From Nostoc sp. PCC 7107 (GTDB lineage Bacteria; Cyanobacteriota; Cyanobacteriia; Cyanobacteriales; Nostocaceae), in contig NC_019676.1 in assembly GCF_000316625.1 (NCBI RefSeq), positions 2,450,501-2,514,500 of the forward strand: a DNA stretch of 64,000 nucleotides, in the 5' to 3' direction. Every line of letters starts with the position of its first letter. Position 1 is the stretch's first letter. Position numbers and translations under genes: made by a program. Shown here in pieces: positions 1 through 7,925 of the stretch. Under the pieces are notes generated by a model. It did no database searches, was not told where the DNA came from, and was given only the letters and a program-made list of their open reading frames with translations.

Positions 1-15
1 GAATGCGCGAAAATA

Positions 16-285
16 TTATTGTGAGGCGCGTTGACGGAATAAACCTGTCATACTCACACCAGTAATTAACAAGCCAACTAATCCTAACCCGTTCAAGATG
101 GGGTAAATTTTCTCTAAATGAATGATTTCTAATGTATGCAGTCCTAAAAGGAATTCGCCTAACTCATCTTGGCGTAACCATTCATGGGCTATGGTATATC
201 CCATACCAGTTAATACGGTTAAAAATAAAGGCAAACATAGAATAATGGCTATCTGGCGGTGGTAGCGCCTAAACATTCGATTCAT
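16..285 (-). CDS. Small PepSY-type membrane protein
   Basis: 89 residues, too short for a full PepSY-TM protein. Two hydrophobic segments are visible, at about residues 9-30 and 60-80, separated by a polar stretch with a His-Thr-Leu-Glu motif. This matches the short PepSY-associated membrane proteins of cyanobacteria. The N-terminus is basic (MNRMFRRYHRQ), so it probably faces the cytoplasm. The start is the first ATG, and the stop lies 15 bases from the window edge, so the gene is complete but anything downstream is not visible. Function is unknown; in the family PepSY membrane proteins are often linked to metal reduction or uptake, which cannot be shown here. Confidence 0.6.
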   Translation of the reverse strand: MNRMFRRYHRQIAIILCLPLFLTVLTGMGYTIAHEWLRQDELGEFLLGLHTLEIIHLEKIYPILNGLGLVGLLITGVSMTGLFRQRASQ

Positions 286-514
286 AAACAGTTTTTCAAC
301 AAAGTAAATTTTAGGGTATCAGTTTTAGCATCGTTTTAAGCCAGAAGTTTTATTACAAATTCTAAACCTTTACCTTGTATAGAGTTTAATTCTCAAGTGG
401 CGATCGCATTCTCGTTTAATACAGAGAAAATTAACTACAAAAAAGTTAAAAAAGTTACATTTTTATGTATGCTTGATAGCCAAGTATCATAGCTGTACAT
501 TTTCGGAAGTTAAT

Positions 515-1723
515 ATGGAACGTGCTATTTCTTTCTTGGGAATATTAGTATTCATTGGGATATCTTACGCATTGTCTGTTGAACGTCAAGCCATTCGTTG
601 GCGAACAATTGCTTGGGGGTTGGGATTAGAATTTATTTTTGCTTTACTAATTTTAAAAACACCTTGGGGTTTAAATATCTTTAAATCTTTAGGAGATATT
701 GTTAGTAATTTTTTGGCTTTTTCAGATGTTGGTGCAAAATTCGTCTTTGGAGAAAATTTTAAAGACCATTTATTTGCTTTTCAAGTACTGCCAACTATTA
801 TCTTTTTCTCAGCCTTTATTAGCGTTTTATATTACTACGGAATTTTGCAGCGAGTTGTCAATATTCTGGCTTGGGTGATGATTAAAACAATGAAAACATC
901 CGGTTCAGAGTCTTTATCTTGTGCGGGTAACATCTTTTTAGGGCCGACAGAATCTGCACTCATGGTCAAACCATACATAGGAAATATGACCTTATCAGAA
1001 CTCCATGCAGTGATGACAGGAGGTTTTGCCACAATTGCTGGTGGAGTTTTAGGCGCTTATCTTTCCTTTGGTATTCCTCCAGAACATTTAATTGCAGCTT
1101 TTTTTATGACTGCGCCAACATCGTTAGTTGTCTCAAAATTAATGTACCCAGAAACCGAAGTTTCGCAAACAGCAGGTCAAGCCAAAATTGATGTAGAAAC
1201 GAATTATGTTAACGTTATTGATGCAGCTACAACAGGCGCGATTGATGGCGTAAAATTAGCCGTTAATGTTGGGGTAATGATTATTGCCTTTTTAGGATTA
1301 CTAGCCGCTTTCAATGCTTTGTTAGGATGGTTGGGTTCTTTGGTGAATTTACCCCAGTTATCTTTGCAATTAGTATTATCTGTTGTCATGGCTCCCGTAG
1401 CTTGGTTGATGGGTACACCTTGGAAAGATTGTCAACAAGTAGGGGCGCTATTGGGAACAAAGACTATTTTAAATGAATTTATTGCTTTTTTAGATTTAAA
1501 ACAGCTAATTCAAGACGGCAAAATTTCGCAACGAGCCGTAATTATTGCTACTTACGCATTATGCAATTTTGCTAATATTGGCTCAATTGGAATTACAATT
1601 GGCGGATTAACTGGTTTAGCTCCTCACCGCCAGCATGACTTAGCTAAATTGGGTGTGAGGACAATGATTGGAGGATTATTAGCAAGTTTTATTACTGCTT
1701 GTATTGCGGGAATTTTAATTTAA
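515..1723 (+). CDS. nupC: NupC-family concentrative nucleoside transporter
   Basis: Predicted inner-membrane nucleoside:cation symporter of the CNT family. The 402-residue length from ATG 515 equals the usual NupC length; an earlier in-frame TTG at 473 would add 14 residues without a good ribosome site, while GGAAGT stands just before 515. Family landmarks include a core GPTESALMVKPYI segment, a MTGGFATIAGGVLGAY segment and a late ALCNFANIGSIGI segment, all typical of CNT substrate-binding re-entrant loops. Many hydrophobic helices span the whole length. It ends 15 bases from a convergent gene. The substrate (purine or pyrimidine nucleosides) is inferred from the family only. Confidence 0.9.
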   Translation: MERAISFLGILVFIGISYALSVERQAIRWRTIAWGLGLEFIFALLILKTPWGLNIFKSLGDIVSNFLAFSDVGAKFVFGENFKDHLFAFQVLPTIIFFSAFISVLYYYGILQRVVNILAWVMIKTMKTSGSESLSCAGNIFLGPTESALMVKPYIGNMTLSELHAVMTGGFATIAGGVLGAYLSFGIPPEHLIAAFFMTAPTSLVVSKLMYPETEVSQTAGQAKIDVETNYVNVIDAATTGAIDGVKLAVNVGVMIIAFLGLLAAFNALLGWLGSLVNLPQLSLQLVLSVVMAPVAWLMGTPWKDCQQVGALLGTKTILNEFIAFLDLKQLIQDGKISQRAVIIATYALCNFANIGSIGITIGGLTGLAPHRQHDLAKLGVRTMIGGLLASFITACIAGILI

Positions 1724-1738
1724 AAAATTGCTGAGTTT

Positions 1739-2209
1739 TTATCTGTACTTCTTGATTTTTTTGCTCTCGAAATAGCCTAGTTTCCAGTTTTCTGGTTGTT
1801 TTAAGTCATTGATATGCCCTTGAATAATCAGCAACATCGCAACACGAGTGTTTAAATATCCCCGAATAATCCGATTTTCTGGCTTTGGATAAACACCTGG
1901 AATTACAAAACCACTCACATTTAAAAGTTGTCCACAGTAAGTTTTATTTCCTGGTAATGTGAGAGTAAAAAAGCCATCATTTTTATAAATATTGGGAATG
2001 ATAAATGTCCCATAGACATGATGCTGTCCTCGCCAAGGTTGAACTACTAAATCTACAGGATTAGCGTAATATTTTTCTTTGAATGATGTTGCAGTATATT
2101 TCCATTTATCGCAACTAACCACTGGTGAAAAGTCTGTGAGTAAAGTAAAACTCAAAATAGCAGCTAAAGTGATAAAAAATATTAAATAAAATACCTGATA
2201 TCTTCGCAC
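1739..2209 (-). CDS. Exported or membrane-anchored hypothetical protein
   Basis: 156 residues with one N-terminal hydrophobic segment at about 7-25 following a MRRY start, so it is either secreted or anchored by a signal anchor. The rest is a soluble, beta-rich looking domain with two cysteines (about residues 33 and 92), several Tyr and Trp, and a basic C-terminal tail. I do not recognise the family. It is convergent with the nucleoside transporter gene, only 15 bases away. Its A+T-rich composition matches the neighbourhood. Confidence 0.55.
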   Translation of the reverse strand: MRRYQVFYLIFFITLAAILSFTLLTDFSPVVSCDKWKYTATSFKEKYYANPVDLVVQPWRGQHHVYGTFIIPNIYKNDGFFTLTLPGNKTYCGQLLNVSGFVIPGVYPKPENRIIRGYLNTRVAMLLIIQGHINDLKQPENWKLGYFESKKIKKYR

Positions 2210-2350
2210 TGGTCAGATTGTGAGATTATTTGTTTTGGTTTTATTTTAGCAACTTGGGAAATGTGGCGATCGCATACTAAAATGTATGCAATATAATTGG
2301 TACTTAAAGTCCGTGGACTTAAAAGCATCACACCCTCTTTAGTTATTGCT

Positions 2351-2575
2351 ATGACAGCACCTAACGAAAAAGATATTAGAAAAAAATTTGGTGAACGCCT
2401 CCGTTATCTCCGAGGTATTTATAAGCTTTCTCAAGAAGACTTGGCACACTTATGTGACTTAGATAGAAGCTACATCGGAGGAGTCGAGCGTGGAGAGAGA
2501 AATGTGAGTCTTCTAAATATTAAGAAAATTGCCGATGCTTTGTCCATTTCACCTAGAGAGTTTTTTGATGAATAA
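2351..2575 (+). CDS. Small XRE-family HTH regulator, C-protein-like
   Basis: From ATG 2351 the product is 74 residues and consists almost entirely of one Cro/CI helix-turn-helix: FGERLRYLRGIYKLSQEDLAHLC, then DRSYIGGVERGERNVSLLNIKKIADAL. The SQEDLA helix and the SYIGGVERGERN recognition helix are classical. Upstream in-frame codons give a poorly supported N-terminal extension from 2297. Size and the xSYIxxxERGxRN motif resemble the controller proteins of type II restriction-modification systems. An ATG overlaps the stop codon (ATGAATAA), as is common when a controller gene is coupled to its restriction gene, but the frame behind it is broken (see the next entry). Confidence 0.8.
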   Translation: MTAPNEKDIRKKFGERLRYLRGIYKLSQEDLAHLCDLDRSYIGGVERGERNVSLLNIKKIADALSISPREFFDE

Positions 2576-2987
2576 TAGAAAATATACGCCTCAAGGAATT
2601 AGTAATAGTTGCTAACCTGAATAAACCTTTTTTTGATGATTTTATTAGCTTCTTGTCAATACATCTTTGTACATAAATCATTTACAAGCAGTTTGGCTTG
2701 ACTCCATTTCTTTAGAGATAATTTATCGCGGTCTTTATCATTTTTATGTCGCTCATCAAAAAGGTAAGCCAATTGACCCTATCAAGTATTTCGCTGCACC
2801 AGAAAATCAAGATTTTGGTATTGTTAAACAACAACGAAAACCAAACGTGAAGCTAATCGTTGCACCCTTCCCTGATAAACAACGAGGCACACCTGAATTT
2901 TTCTTTCAGCCATCTTCTCAAATCCCCTTGACAACTGCAACACCGAAAAAACGAGGTAGGTTCCATAGTGTGAGCAAGAGTAGTTAA
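2568..2987 (+). pseudogene. Decayed frames behind the XRE regulator
   Basis: An ATG at 2568 overlaps the regulator's stop codon and opens a frame that ends after 15 codons. Further open pieces follow in other frames: one reading NKPFFDDFISFL near 2620-2670, and a longer one from TTG 2667 to 2987 (106 residues, no good start codon, with YRGLYHFYVAHQKG and a Pro/Lys-rich tail). The translational-coupling geometry plus successive broken frames suggest a gene, possibly a restriction enzyme, that has decayed. No family is recognised, and the pieces could also be unrelated. Confidence 0.3.
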
Positions 2988-3299
2988 AAGCTTACTCGAC
3001 AGTGCAGCCGTTGATATATCACTGATACTGACAAATGCCAAAATAGACATTAATATTGCCACAAAAAAGCTGCGTTTTAGCATAAGCCAACTATTCCATA
3101 TTTACTAAATACATCTTAATAGAGGTAAGGTGTATAGCAATACTATTAGATAAGGAAGATAAAGAATATGCCTTTTTCTGATGTCACCAGCAATTTTTAA
3201 AGTATTTACTTGAACTTATTTCTCTAGACATAGTGATATTTTCTCACTATTAGCTTGAAATAATCATTATATTTACGAATGACAAAATCTTGATAATTT
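2988..3299. other. Gene-poor spacer
   Basis: About 310 A+T-rich bases between the decayed frames and the first pentapeptide gene. A minus-strand frame entering from 3083 begins with a signal-peptide-like stretch, then runs antisense into the decayed region. No promoter or terminator stands out. Confidence 0.4.
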
Positions 3300-4058
3300 T
3301 TGGACAATAAAACACAACAATGCCTTATTGAAATCTTTAAAATGTTTACATACATCAACAATTTTAGACATCAGGAAAAAAAATATTCAATTAATAAAAA
3401 TTTATTTTTATATATCATCCTGGGGATAGTTTACGGTCAAGATAAACAGCATCATATCTCTCCAGGCAGCGTTAAAAAATGTTTAAGTGTGGCGCGAGAA
3501 AAGCTACATCATGAAATAGGAGATATAAGATTACAGGGAATTCTAGAATTAGAAAGATTAGCAACTTATCATCGTCCACACCACGGCGAAATAATAGAGC
3601 TTCTCGCTGCTTTTGTGCGTAAAAGCTCTTCTCAAAAGACTAACAAGGAGATTTATCCAGATATTCAAGCAGCTTTGAATGTGATTACTAGAATAGACAC
3701 TCACAAATATTTAGCATCGGCACAAATTGATTTAAGCTATACAGACTTAAGAGGCGCAAATCTCAGTGGCGCAAACCTCGCTGGTGCGAACCTTTATCAA
3801 GTTAATTTATCAGGAGTCAACCTCGCTGGTGCCAACCTCAGTGGTGCAATTTTAAGCGCAGCCAACTTATCTGAGGCAAATCTTGTTGGTACTAACCTTT
3901 CTGAAGCAATTCTGAGTGCAGCTAATTTATCTCAAGCAAACTTAGCAAAAGCAAATTTGGTCAAGGCTAATTTTTATCTTGCTAATTTGTCTCAAACTAA
4001 TCTGCAAGATGCCATCCTGGATAAAGCTAATTTCCGAGAGGCAAAATTTTCCGGATAA
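3300..4058 (+). CDS. Pentapeptide-repeat protein (short paralogue)
   Basis: 252 residues from TTG 3300, or about 238 from the internal ATG at 3342. About the last 110 residues are roughly 22 tandem A(N/D)LxX pentapeptides, which fold as a right-handed quadrilateral beta helix. Before them lies a helical segment (EIGDIRLQGILELERLATYH, then EIIELLAAFVRK and DIQAALNVI) that is clearly related to the equivalent part of the next gene, where it reads IETRIGAIYVLERIAQ, IMEILAAFVREN and DVQAALTII. The extreme N-terminus has a possible hydrophobic segment (NLFLYIILGIVY). Function is unknown; the fold serves for protein-protein contact. The pair probably arose by duplication. Confidence 0.8.
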   Translation: MDNKTQQCLIEIFKMFTYINNFRHQEKKYSINKNLFLYIILGIVYGQDKQHHISPGSVKKCLSVAREKLHHEIGDIRLQGILELERLATYHRPHHGEIIELLAAFVRKSSSQKTNKEIYPDIQAALNVITRIDTHKYLASAQIDLSYTDLRGANLSGANLAGANLYQVNLSGVNLAGANLSGAILSAANLSEANLVGTNLSEAILSAANLSQANLAKANLVKANFYLANLSQTNLQDAILDKANFREAKFSG

Positions 4059-4341
4059 GAGATGATAAATACTGAATAGAGAAATGTTTTTTCGACATTA
4101 CTATTAATTTACCGACACCAAAGCCTTTGTATTGCCACTGATCAGGGTGAAAGACTAATAAATATTAAGAAATTATTAATTATTGCCTACTTGGTTGTCA
4201 AAATATCATTACAAAGACAACTTAAAGTTATGAAAGTACTATCAATAAAAATCCGTAACTGCATATTCAAAATTTTAGCGAAATGTTATACTCGTCCCAA
4301 TATCTAAGTAATAATTCTGTATTGTGAGGAATATTATTCCT

Positions 4342-5811
4342 ATGTCTGCAAATAAGACAGACAAAATGTTGCGTTGGTTGATAGGTACGACAGTTATATT
4401 CGCGATCGCACTGAATATAATTGTTTTTGCTGCCTCCAATAAAAAGGAGCTATCAATTTCGCAGCAAATACAATATAGAACCCAAGCATTAACCACGACT
4501 GCCATCATGTTTTTAGGATTAGCCGTGATGATTAATGCTTATTATGCAGGCAAACGGACAGAGGCAATGCAGAAAAATGCGATCGCCTCGGAAAAGAATG
4601 TCGAACTGAGTATGCAAAATGCTCAAATTTCTCAAGATAGATTGATTGCAGATAGATTTATGGCTGCTATTACGCAGCTAGGTCATGAAAGAATCGAAAC
4701 GCGCATCGGGGCAATTTATGTTTTAGAACGCATCGCCCAGGACTTTCCCAAAGAACATTGGACAATCATGGAAATCCTTGCGGCTTTTGTGCGGGAAAAT
4801 ACAGGTATTCCCACAGAAGCCGAACTCTTCAAAGAAGAAGATGCACAGCCGATATATTGGGGTAAACCAAAAAATAGAGTGCTGACAACAAAGCACGGAG
4901 AACGCAACAGTGAAGAAGCCCCTAAAATTCGTCGGGATGTGCAAGCCGCACTAACAATCATTGGCAGACGTAATTCGCTATTAGAATTGGAAAGTCAAAA
5001 ATTAGATTTACGCAACATAGATATTCGGCGAGCAGACTTATTAGGAGCCAATTTAGAAAGGGCAGATTTACGCGGTGCAGACATTTCGGGAGCAGATTTG
5101 CGCGGCTCTAACCTCTGTGGAGTCAACCTCCACAGCGCAAAACTGGTTCGCTCAATTCTCTATGAAACCAATTTACAAAAAGCCAATTTGCGCGAAGCCA
5201 ACTTACAAGGGGCAAACTTGAATCGAGCCAATTTGCAAGGGGCAAACTTGCGTGCGGCAAATCTTCAAAATGCAAGTCTGCGTACAGCCAACTTGCAAGG
5301 GGCAAATTTGTATAAAGCTAATTTACAACAAGCAACATTAAAAGTTGCTAACCTTTCTGGTGCAAAGTTATTTTTGGCTAACTTACAAGGGGCAAAGTTG
5401 GGTAAAGCGAATTTGCATCTGGCTGGACTGATTGGCGCTAACCTACAAGGAGCGAACTTGAATGGTGCTAACTTGTCTGGAGCAAATTTAAACGCTGCCA
5501 AACTCCAGCAAACAGAAGTTTTCTTTGCCAACCTCACCGAAGCGAGTTTGACAGAAGCCGATTTATATCAAGCTAACTTGATGGGAGCCAATTTGAATCG
5601 GGCAGTTTTATATGAAGCCAATTTGTCTCAAGCCAACCTCATCGGCGCAAATTTATTTGGCACAAACCTGTGTGATGTCAAACTAGAAGGTGCAATTCTC
5701 ACAGGTGTGAAAAATTTAGACTCACAACAGATTGGCATGGCAGTAGGCGATCGCACAACCCGTCTACCCGATGATCTCGAAGCTCCTACCCACTGGCGAC
5801 AATCGAGTTAG
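4342..5811 (+). CDS. Membrane-anchored pentapeptide-repeat protein
   Basis: 489 residues from ATG 4342; an upstream TTG at 4324 is less likely. Order of parts: two hydrophobic segments at about 10-32 and 50-66, a polar linker, a helical domain at about 95-210 with the RFMAAITQLGHERIETRIGA core that precedes pentapeptides in many bacterial proteins, then about 240 residues of near-uninterrupted A(N/D)LxX repeats (around 48 units). The C-terminus leaves the repeat with a short D(L/D)EAPTHW tail. The anchored helix-plus-beta-rod design suggests a scaffold at the membrane (inference). The preceding gene is a shorter paralogue in the same orientation 283 bases upstream. The repeat codons produce long spurious antisense frames. 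Confidence 0.88.
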   Translation: MSANKTDKMLRWLIGTTVIFAIALNIIVFAASNKKELSISQQIQYRTQALTTTAIMFLGLAVMINAYYAGKRTEAMQKNAIASEKNVELSMQNAQISQDRLIADRFMAAITQLGHERIETRIGAIYVLERIAQDFPKEHWTIMEILAAFVRENTGIPTEAELFKEEDAQPIYWGKPKNRVLTTKHGERNSEEAPKIRRDVQAALTIIGRRNSLLELESQKLDLRNIDIRRADLLGANLERADLRGADISGADLRGSNLCGVNLHSAKLVRSILYETNLQKANLREANLQGANLNRANLQGANLRAANLQNASLRTANLQGANLYKANLQQATLKVANLSGAKLFLANLQGAKLGKANLHLAGLIGANLQGANLNGANLSGANLNAAKLQQTEVFFANLTEASLTEADLYQANLMGANLNRAVLYEANLSQANLIGANLFGTNLCDVKLEGAILTGVKNLDSQQIGMAVGDRTTRLPDDLEAPTHWRQSS

Positions 5812-5813
5812 AA

Positions 5814-5857
5814 GGCAGGAGGCAGGAGGCAGGGGGCAGGGGGCAGGAGGCAGGGGG
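5814..5857. repeat. Heptameric tandem repeat GGCAGGA/GGCAGGG
   Basis: Six imperfect 7-base units directly behind the pentapeptide stop codon. Tandem heptamers of this sort (STRR sequences) are characteristic of heterocystous cyanobacteria. Confidence 0.85.
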
Positions 5858-5975
5858 AAAATATATTACTAAGCATGTTCAAGTCAGCGATTTATGAGAA
5901 AATTTTAAGGCCAAACATAAAAACTCTTTCCCCTAGCCCCTACACCCCATTTTCACGACAGAGGTAATACCACCA

Positions 5976-6530
5976 TTGGAAAAACTCTTAAAAATCTCAA
6001 AAATTATTGACACCTGTACAGAATTTATTGGTCGATTTACCAGTTGGCTTGTGTTAGTCATGGTCATACTGGGAGTGTGGAATGTTATCGGGCGATATTT
6101 GGGGCGATTTACTGGCAGCAACCTCACCTCCAACGCTTATATCGAAGCTCAATGGTATATTTTTGATTTAGTTTTTTTGCTGGGAGCCGCTTACACTCTC
6201 AAGCACAACGAACACGTCCGTGTAGATATTTTTTATAGTAATTGGCAACATCGGCGCAAAGCCATTGCAGATTTAGTGGGTACGATATTTTTCCTGATTC
6301 CCTTCTGCGTGATGGTGATAGTTTTTTCTTGGGATACAATCATTGCTTCTTGGCAGATTCAGGAAAGTTCACCTGATCCTGGTGGTTTACCACGTTACCC
6401 AATTAAAGCGATGATTATTGTCGCCTTTGTATTGCTGATTTTTCAGGGAATTTCTCAGGCAATTAAAAACTGGGCAATTATCCAAGGCAGACTAGAAGCT
6501 GGAGAAGAACAACATGACACTGGCTTATGA
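5976..6530 (+). CDS. TRAP transporter small permease (DctQ type)
   Basis: 184 residues with four hydrophobic segments, the DctQ layout. The motif HNEHVRVDIFYS after the second segment is the family hallmark (EHVRVD). The start is TTG 5976, with GAGG about 12 bases ahead; no ATG is better placed. The 3' end overlaps the large permease gene by 17 bases, so translation is probably coupled. The family works with a DctM permease and a periplasmic receptor to take up organic acids using an ion gradient. The gene order (Q, M on +, receptor on -) resembles the pyruvate/2-oxoacid TRAP locus described in Anabaena PCC 7120, so 2-oxoacid uptake is the best guess. Confidence 0.9.
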   Translation: MEKLLKISKIIDTCTEFIGRFTSWLVLVMVILGVWNVIGRYLGRFTGSNLTSNAYIEAQWYIFDLVFLLGAAYTLKHNEHVRVDIFYSNWQHRRKAIADLVGTIFFLIPFCVMVIVFSWDTIIASWQIQESSPDPGGLPRYPIKAMIIVAFVLLIFQGISQAIKNWAIIQGRLEAGEEQHDTGL

Positions 6531-7851
6531 ATGGCTGGGGCCAATAATGTTTGCGGGTGCTTTGGTGTTGTTATCCTTGGGATATCCAGTAGCATTTTCC
6601 CTCGGTGGTGTGGCTATTATATTTGGCATATTGGGAATTAGCTTGGGTGTATTTGACCCAATATTTCTCACTGCAATGCCACAGCGGATATTTGGCATTA
6701 TGGCTAATTACACCCTTTTAGCTATCCCTTACTTTATCTTTCTAGGGTCAATGCTAGAGAAATCTGGCATAGCGGAACGGCTTTTAGAAACGATGGGGAT
6801 TATGTTGGGACGGTTGCGTGGAGGACTGGCCTTAGCTGTGGTGTTGGTGGGGGCATTATTAGCAGCTACGACAGGTGTAGTTGCTGCCACAGTAGTAGCG
6901 ATGGGTTTGATTTCCCTGCCAATTATGTTGCGCTACGGCTATAACAAACAATTAGCCACTGGTGTCATTGCAGCATCGGGTACTTTAGGACAAATTATTC
7001 CGCCGAGTGTGGTTTTAGTAGTTTTAGGCGACCAACTTGGTGTGTCTGTGGGGAATTTGTTTATTGGTTCAGTGATTCCTGGGTTGATGATGGCCAGTGC
7101 CTTTGCGCTTCATGTGCTAATTGTGGCATTTTTGCAGCCAGATGCTGCACCAGCTTTACCTGCACACGTGCGAGAAATTGGCGGTAAAGCTTTGGTGAAA
7201 AGAGTAATACAGGTGATGTTACCGCCTTTGGTTGTGATTTTACTGGTGTTAGGGAGTATCTTTTTTGGTATTGCTACCCCAACAGAAGCAGGTGCCGTTG
7301 GTTGTGTAGGTGCGATCGCTCTGGCTGCTGCTAACAATAGACTAACCTTATCATCTCTGCGTCAAGTTTGTGATACCACTTTGCGAATCACCAGTATGGT
7401 GGTGTTTATTTTATTTGGTTCTACAGCTTTCAGCTTAGTATTTCGGGGACTAAACGGCGATCAATTTATGTTTGATGTCCTCGCCAATCTTCCTGGGGGC
7501 AAAGTCGGCTTTTTAGCCGTGAGTATGATTACAGTGTTTATTCTTGGTTTCTTTATTGACTTTTTTGAGATTGCCTTTATTGTCATACCTTTATTTGTGC
7601 CTGTTGCCCAGCAATTAGGCATTGACTTAGTTTGGTATGGTGTAGTGTTAGGGGCAAATCTGCAAACTTCGTTTTTAACACCACCTTTTGGCTTTGCTTT
7701 ATTTTATCTCCGTGGTGTTGCGCCTCCAGAAGTGACAACATCTGATATTTATCGCGGTGTCATACCATTTATTTTGCTGCAATTGTTAGTTGTATTGTTA
7801 ATTATTGTCTTCCCACAAATTGTGAGTTTCTTACCTTCTTTGGGCAGTTAA
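6514..7851 (+). CDS. TRAP transporter large permease (DctM type)
   Basis: 445 residues, about twelve hydrophobic segments, the standard DctM size. Landmarks are LAIPYFIFLGSMLEKSG, GVVAATVVAMGLISLP and SGTLGQIIPPSVVLVVLGDQLGVSVGNLF; the IIPPS segment is diagnostic of the family. A later FLTPPFGFALFYLRG is also conserved. It carries the translocation path of the tripartite uptake system. The start codon ATG 6514 lies within the end of the small permease gene. A strong hairpin overlaps its stop codon. The matching receptor gene is 8.5 kb away on the other strand, beyond two large kinase genes. Confidence 0.95.
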   Translation: MTLAYEWLGPIMFAGALVLLSLGYPVAFSLGGVAIIFGILGISLGVFDPIFLTAMPQRIFGIMANYTLLAIPYFIFLGSMLEKSGIAERLLETMGIMLGRLRGGLALAVVLVGALLAATTGVVAATVVAMGLISLPIMLRYGYNKQLATGVIAASGTLGQIIPPSVVLVVLGDQLGVSVGNLFIGSVIPGLMMASAFALHVLIVAFLQPDAAPALPAHVREIGGKALVKRVIQVMLPPLVVILLVLGSIFFGIATPTEAGAVGCVGAIALAAANNRLTLSSLRQVCDTTLRITSMVVFILFGSTAFSLVFRGLNGDQFMFDVLANLPGGKVGFLAVSMITVFILGFFIDFFEIAFIVIPLFVPVAQQLGIDLVWYGVVLGANLQTSFLTPPFGFALFYLRGVAPPEVTTSDIYRGVIPFILLQLLVVLLIIVFPQIVSFLPSLGS

Positions 7852-7882
7852 CATCAATACGGGCGATGTTGATTGCCCAAAG
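7838..7882 (+). terminator. Long hairpin overlapping the dctM stop
   Basis: CTTTGGGCAGTTAACATC at 7838-7855 pairs with GATGTTGATTGCCCAAAG at 7865-7882: an 18-bp stem with two G-U wobbles and a 9-base loop. The TAA stop lies inside the left arm. No T-run follows, so it may protect or process the 3' end rather than terminate by itself. Confidence 0.6.
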
Positions 7883-7925
7883 CTCTAAAGTAACTGGGTT
7901 TGTACTCAGCATTTTGCTATATCTA

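Noticed and set aside
2853-3083. Minus-strand frame starting with a signal-peptide-like stretch
   Set aside because: Most of it is antisense to the decayed frames and the part after the signal is unlike a protein; at best a 5' scrap of a lost gene.
5123-5537. Long minus-strand frames inside the pentapeptide gene
   Set aside because: They arise from the repetitive codon pattern of the A(N/D)LxX repeat, read backwards.
5814-5857. Possible CRISPR array
   Set aside because: Units are only 7 bases and tandem without spacers; it is an STRR. No CRISPR-like repeat was found anywhere in the window.
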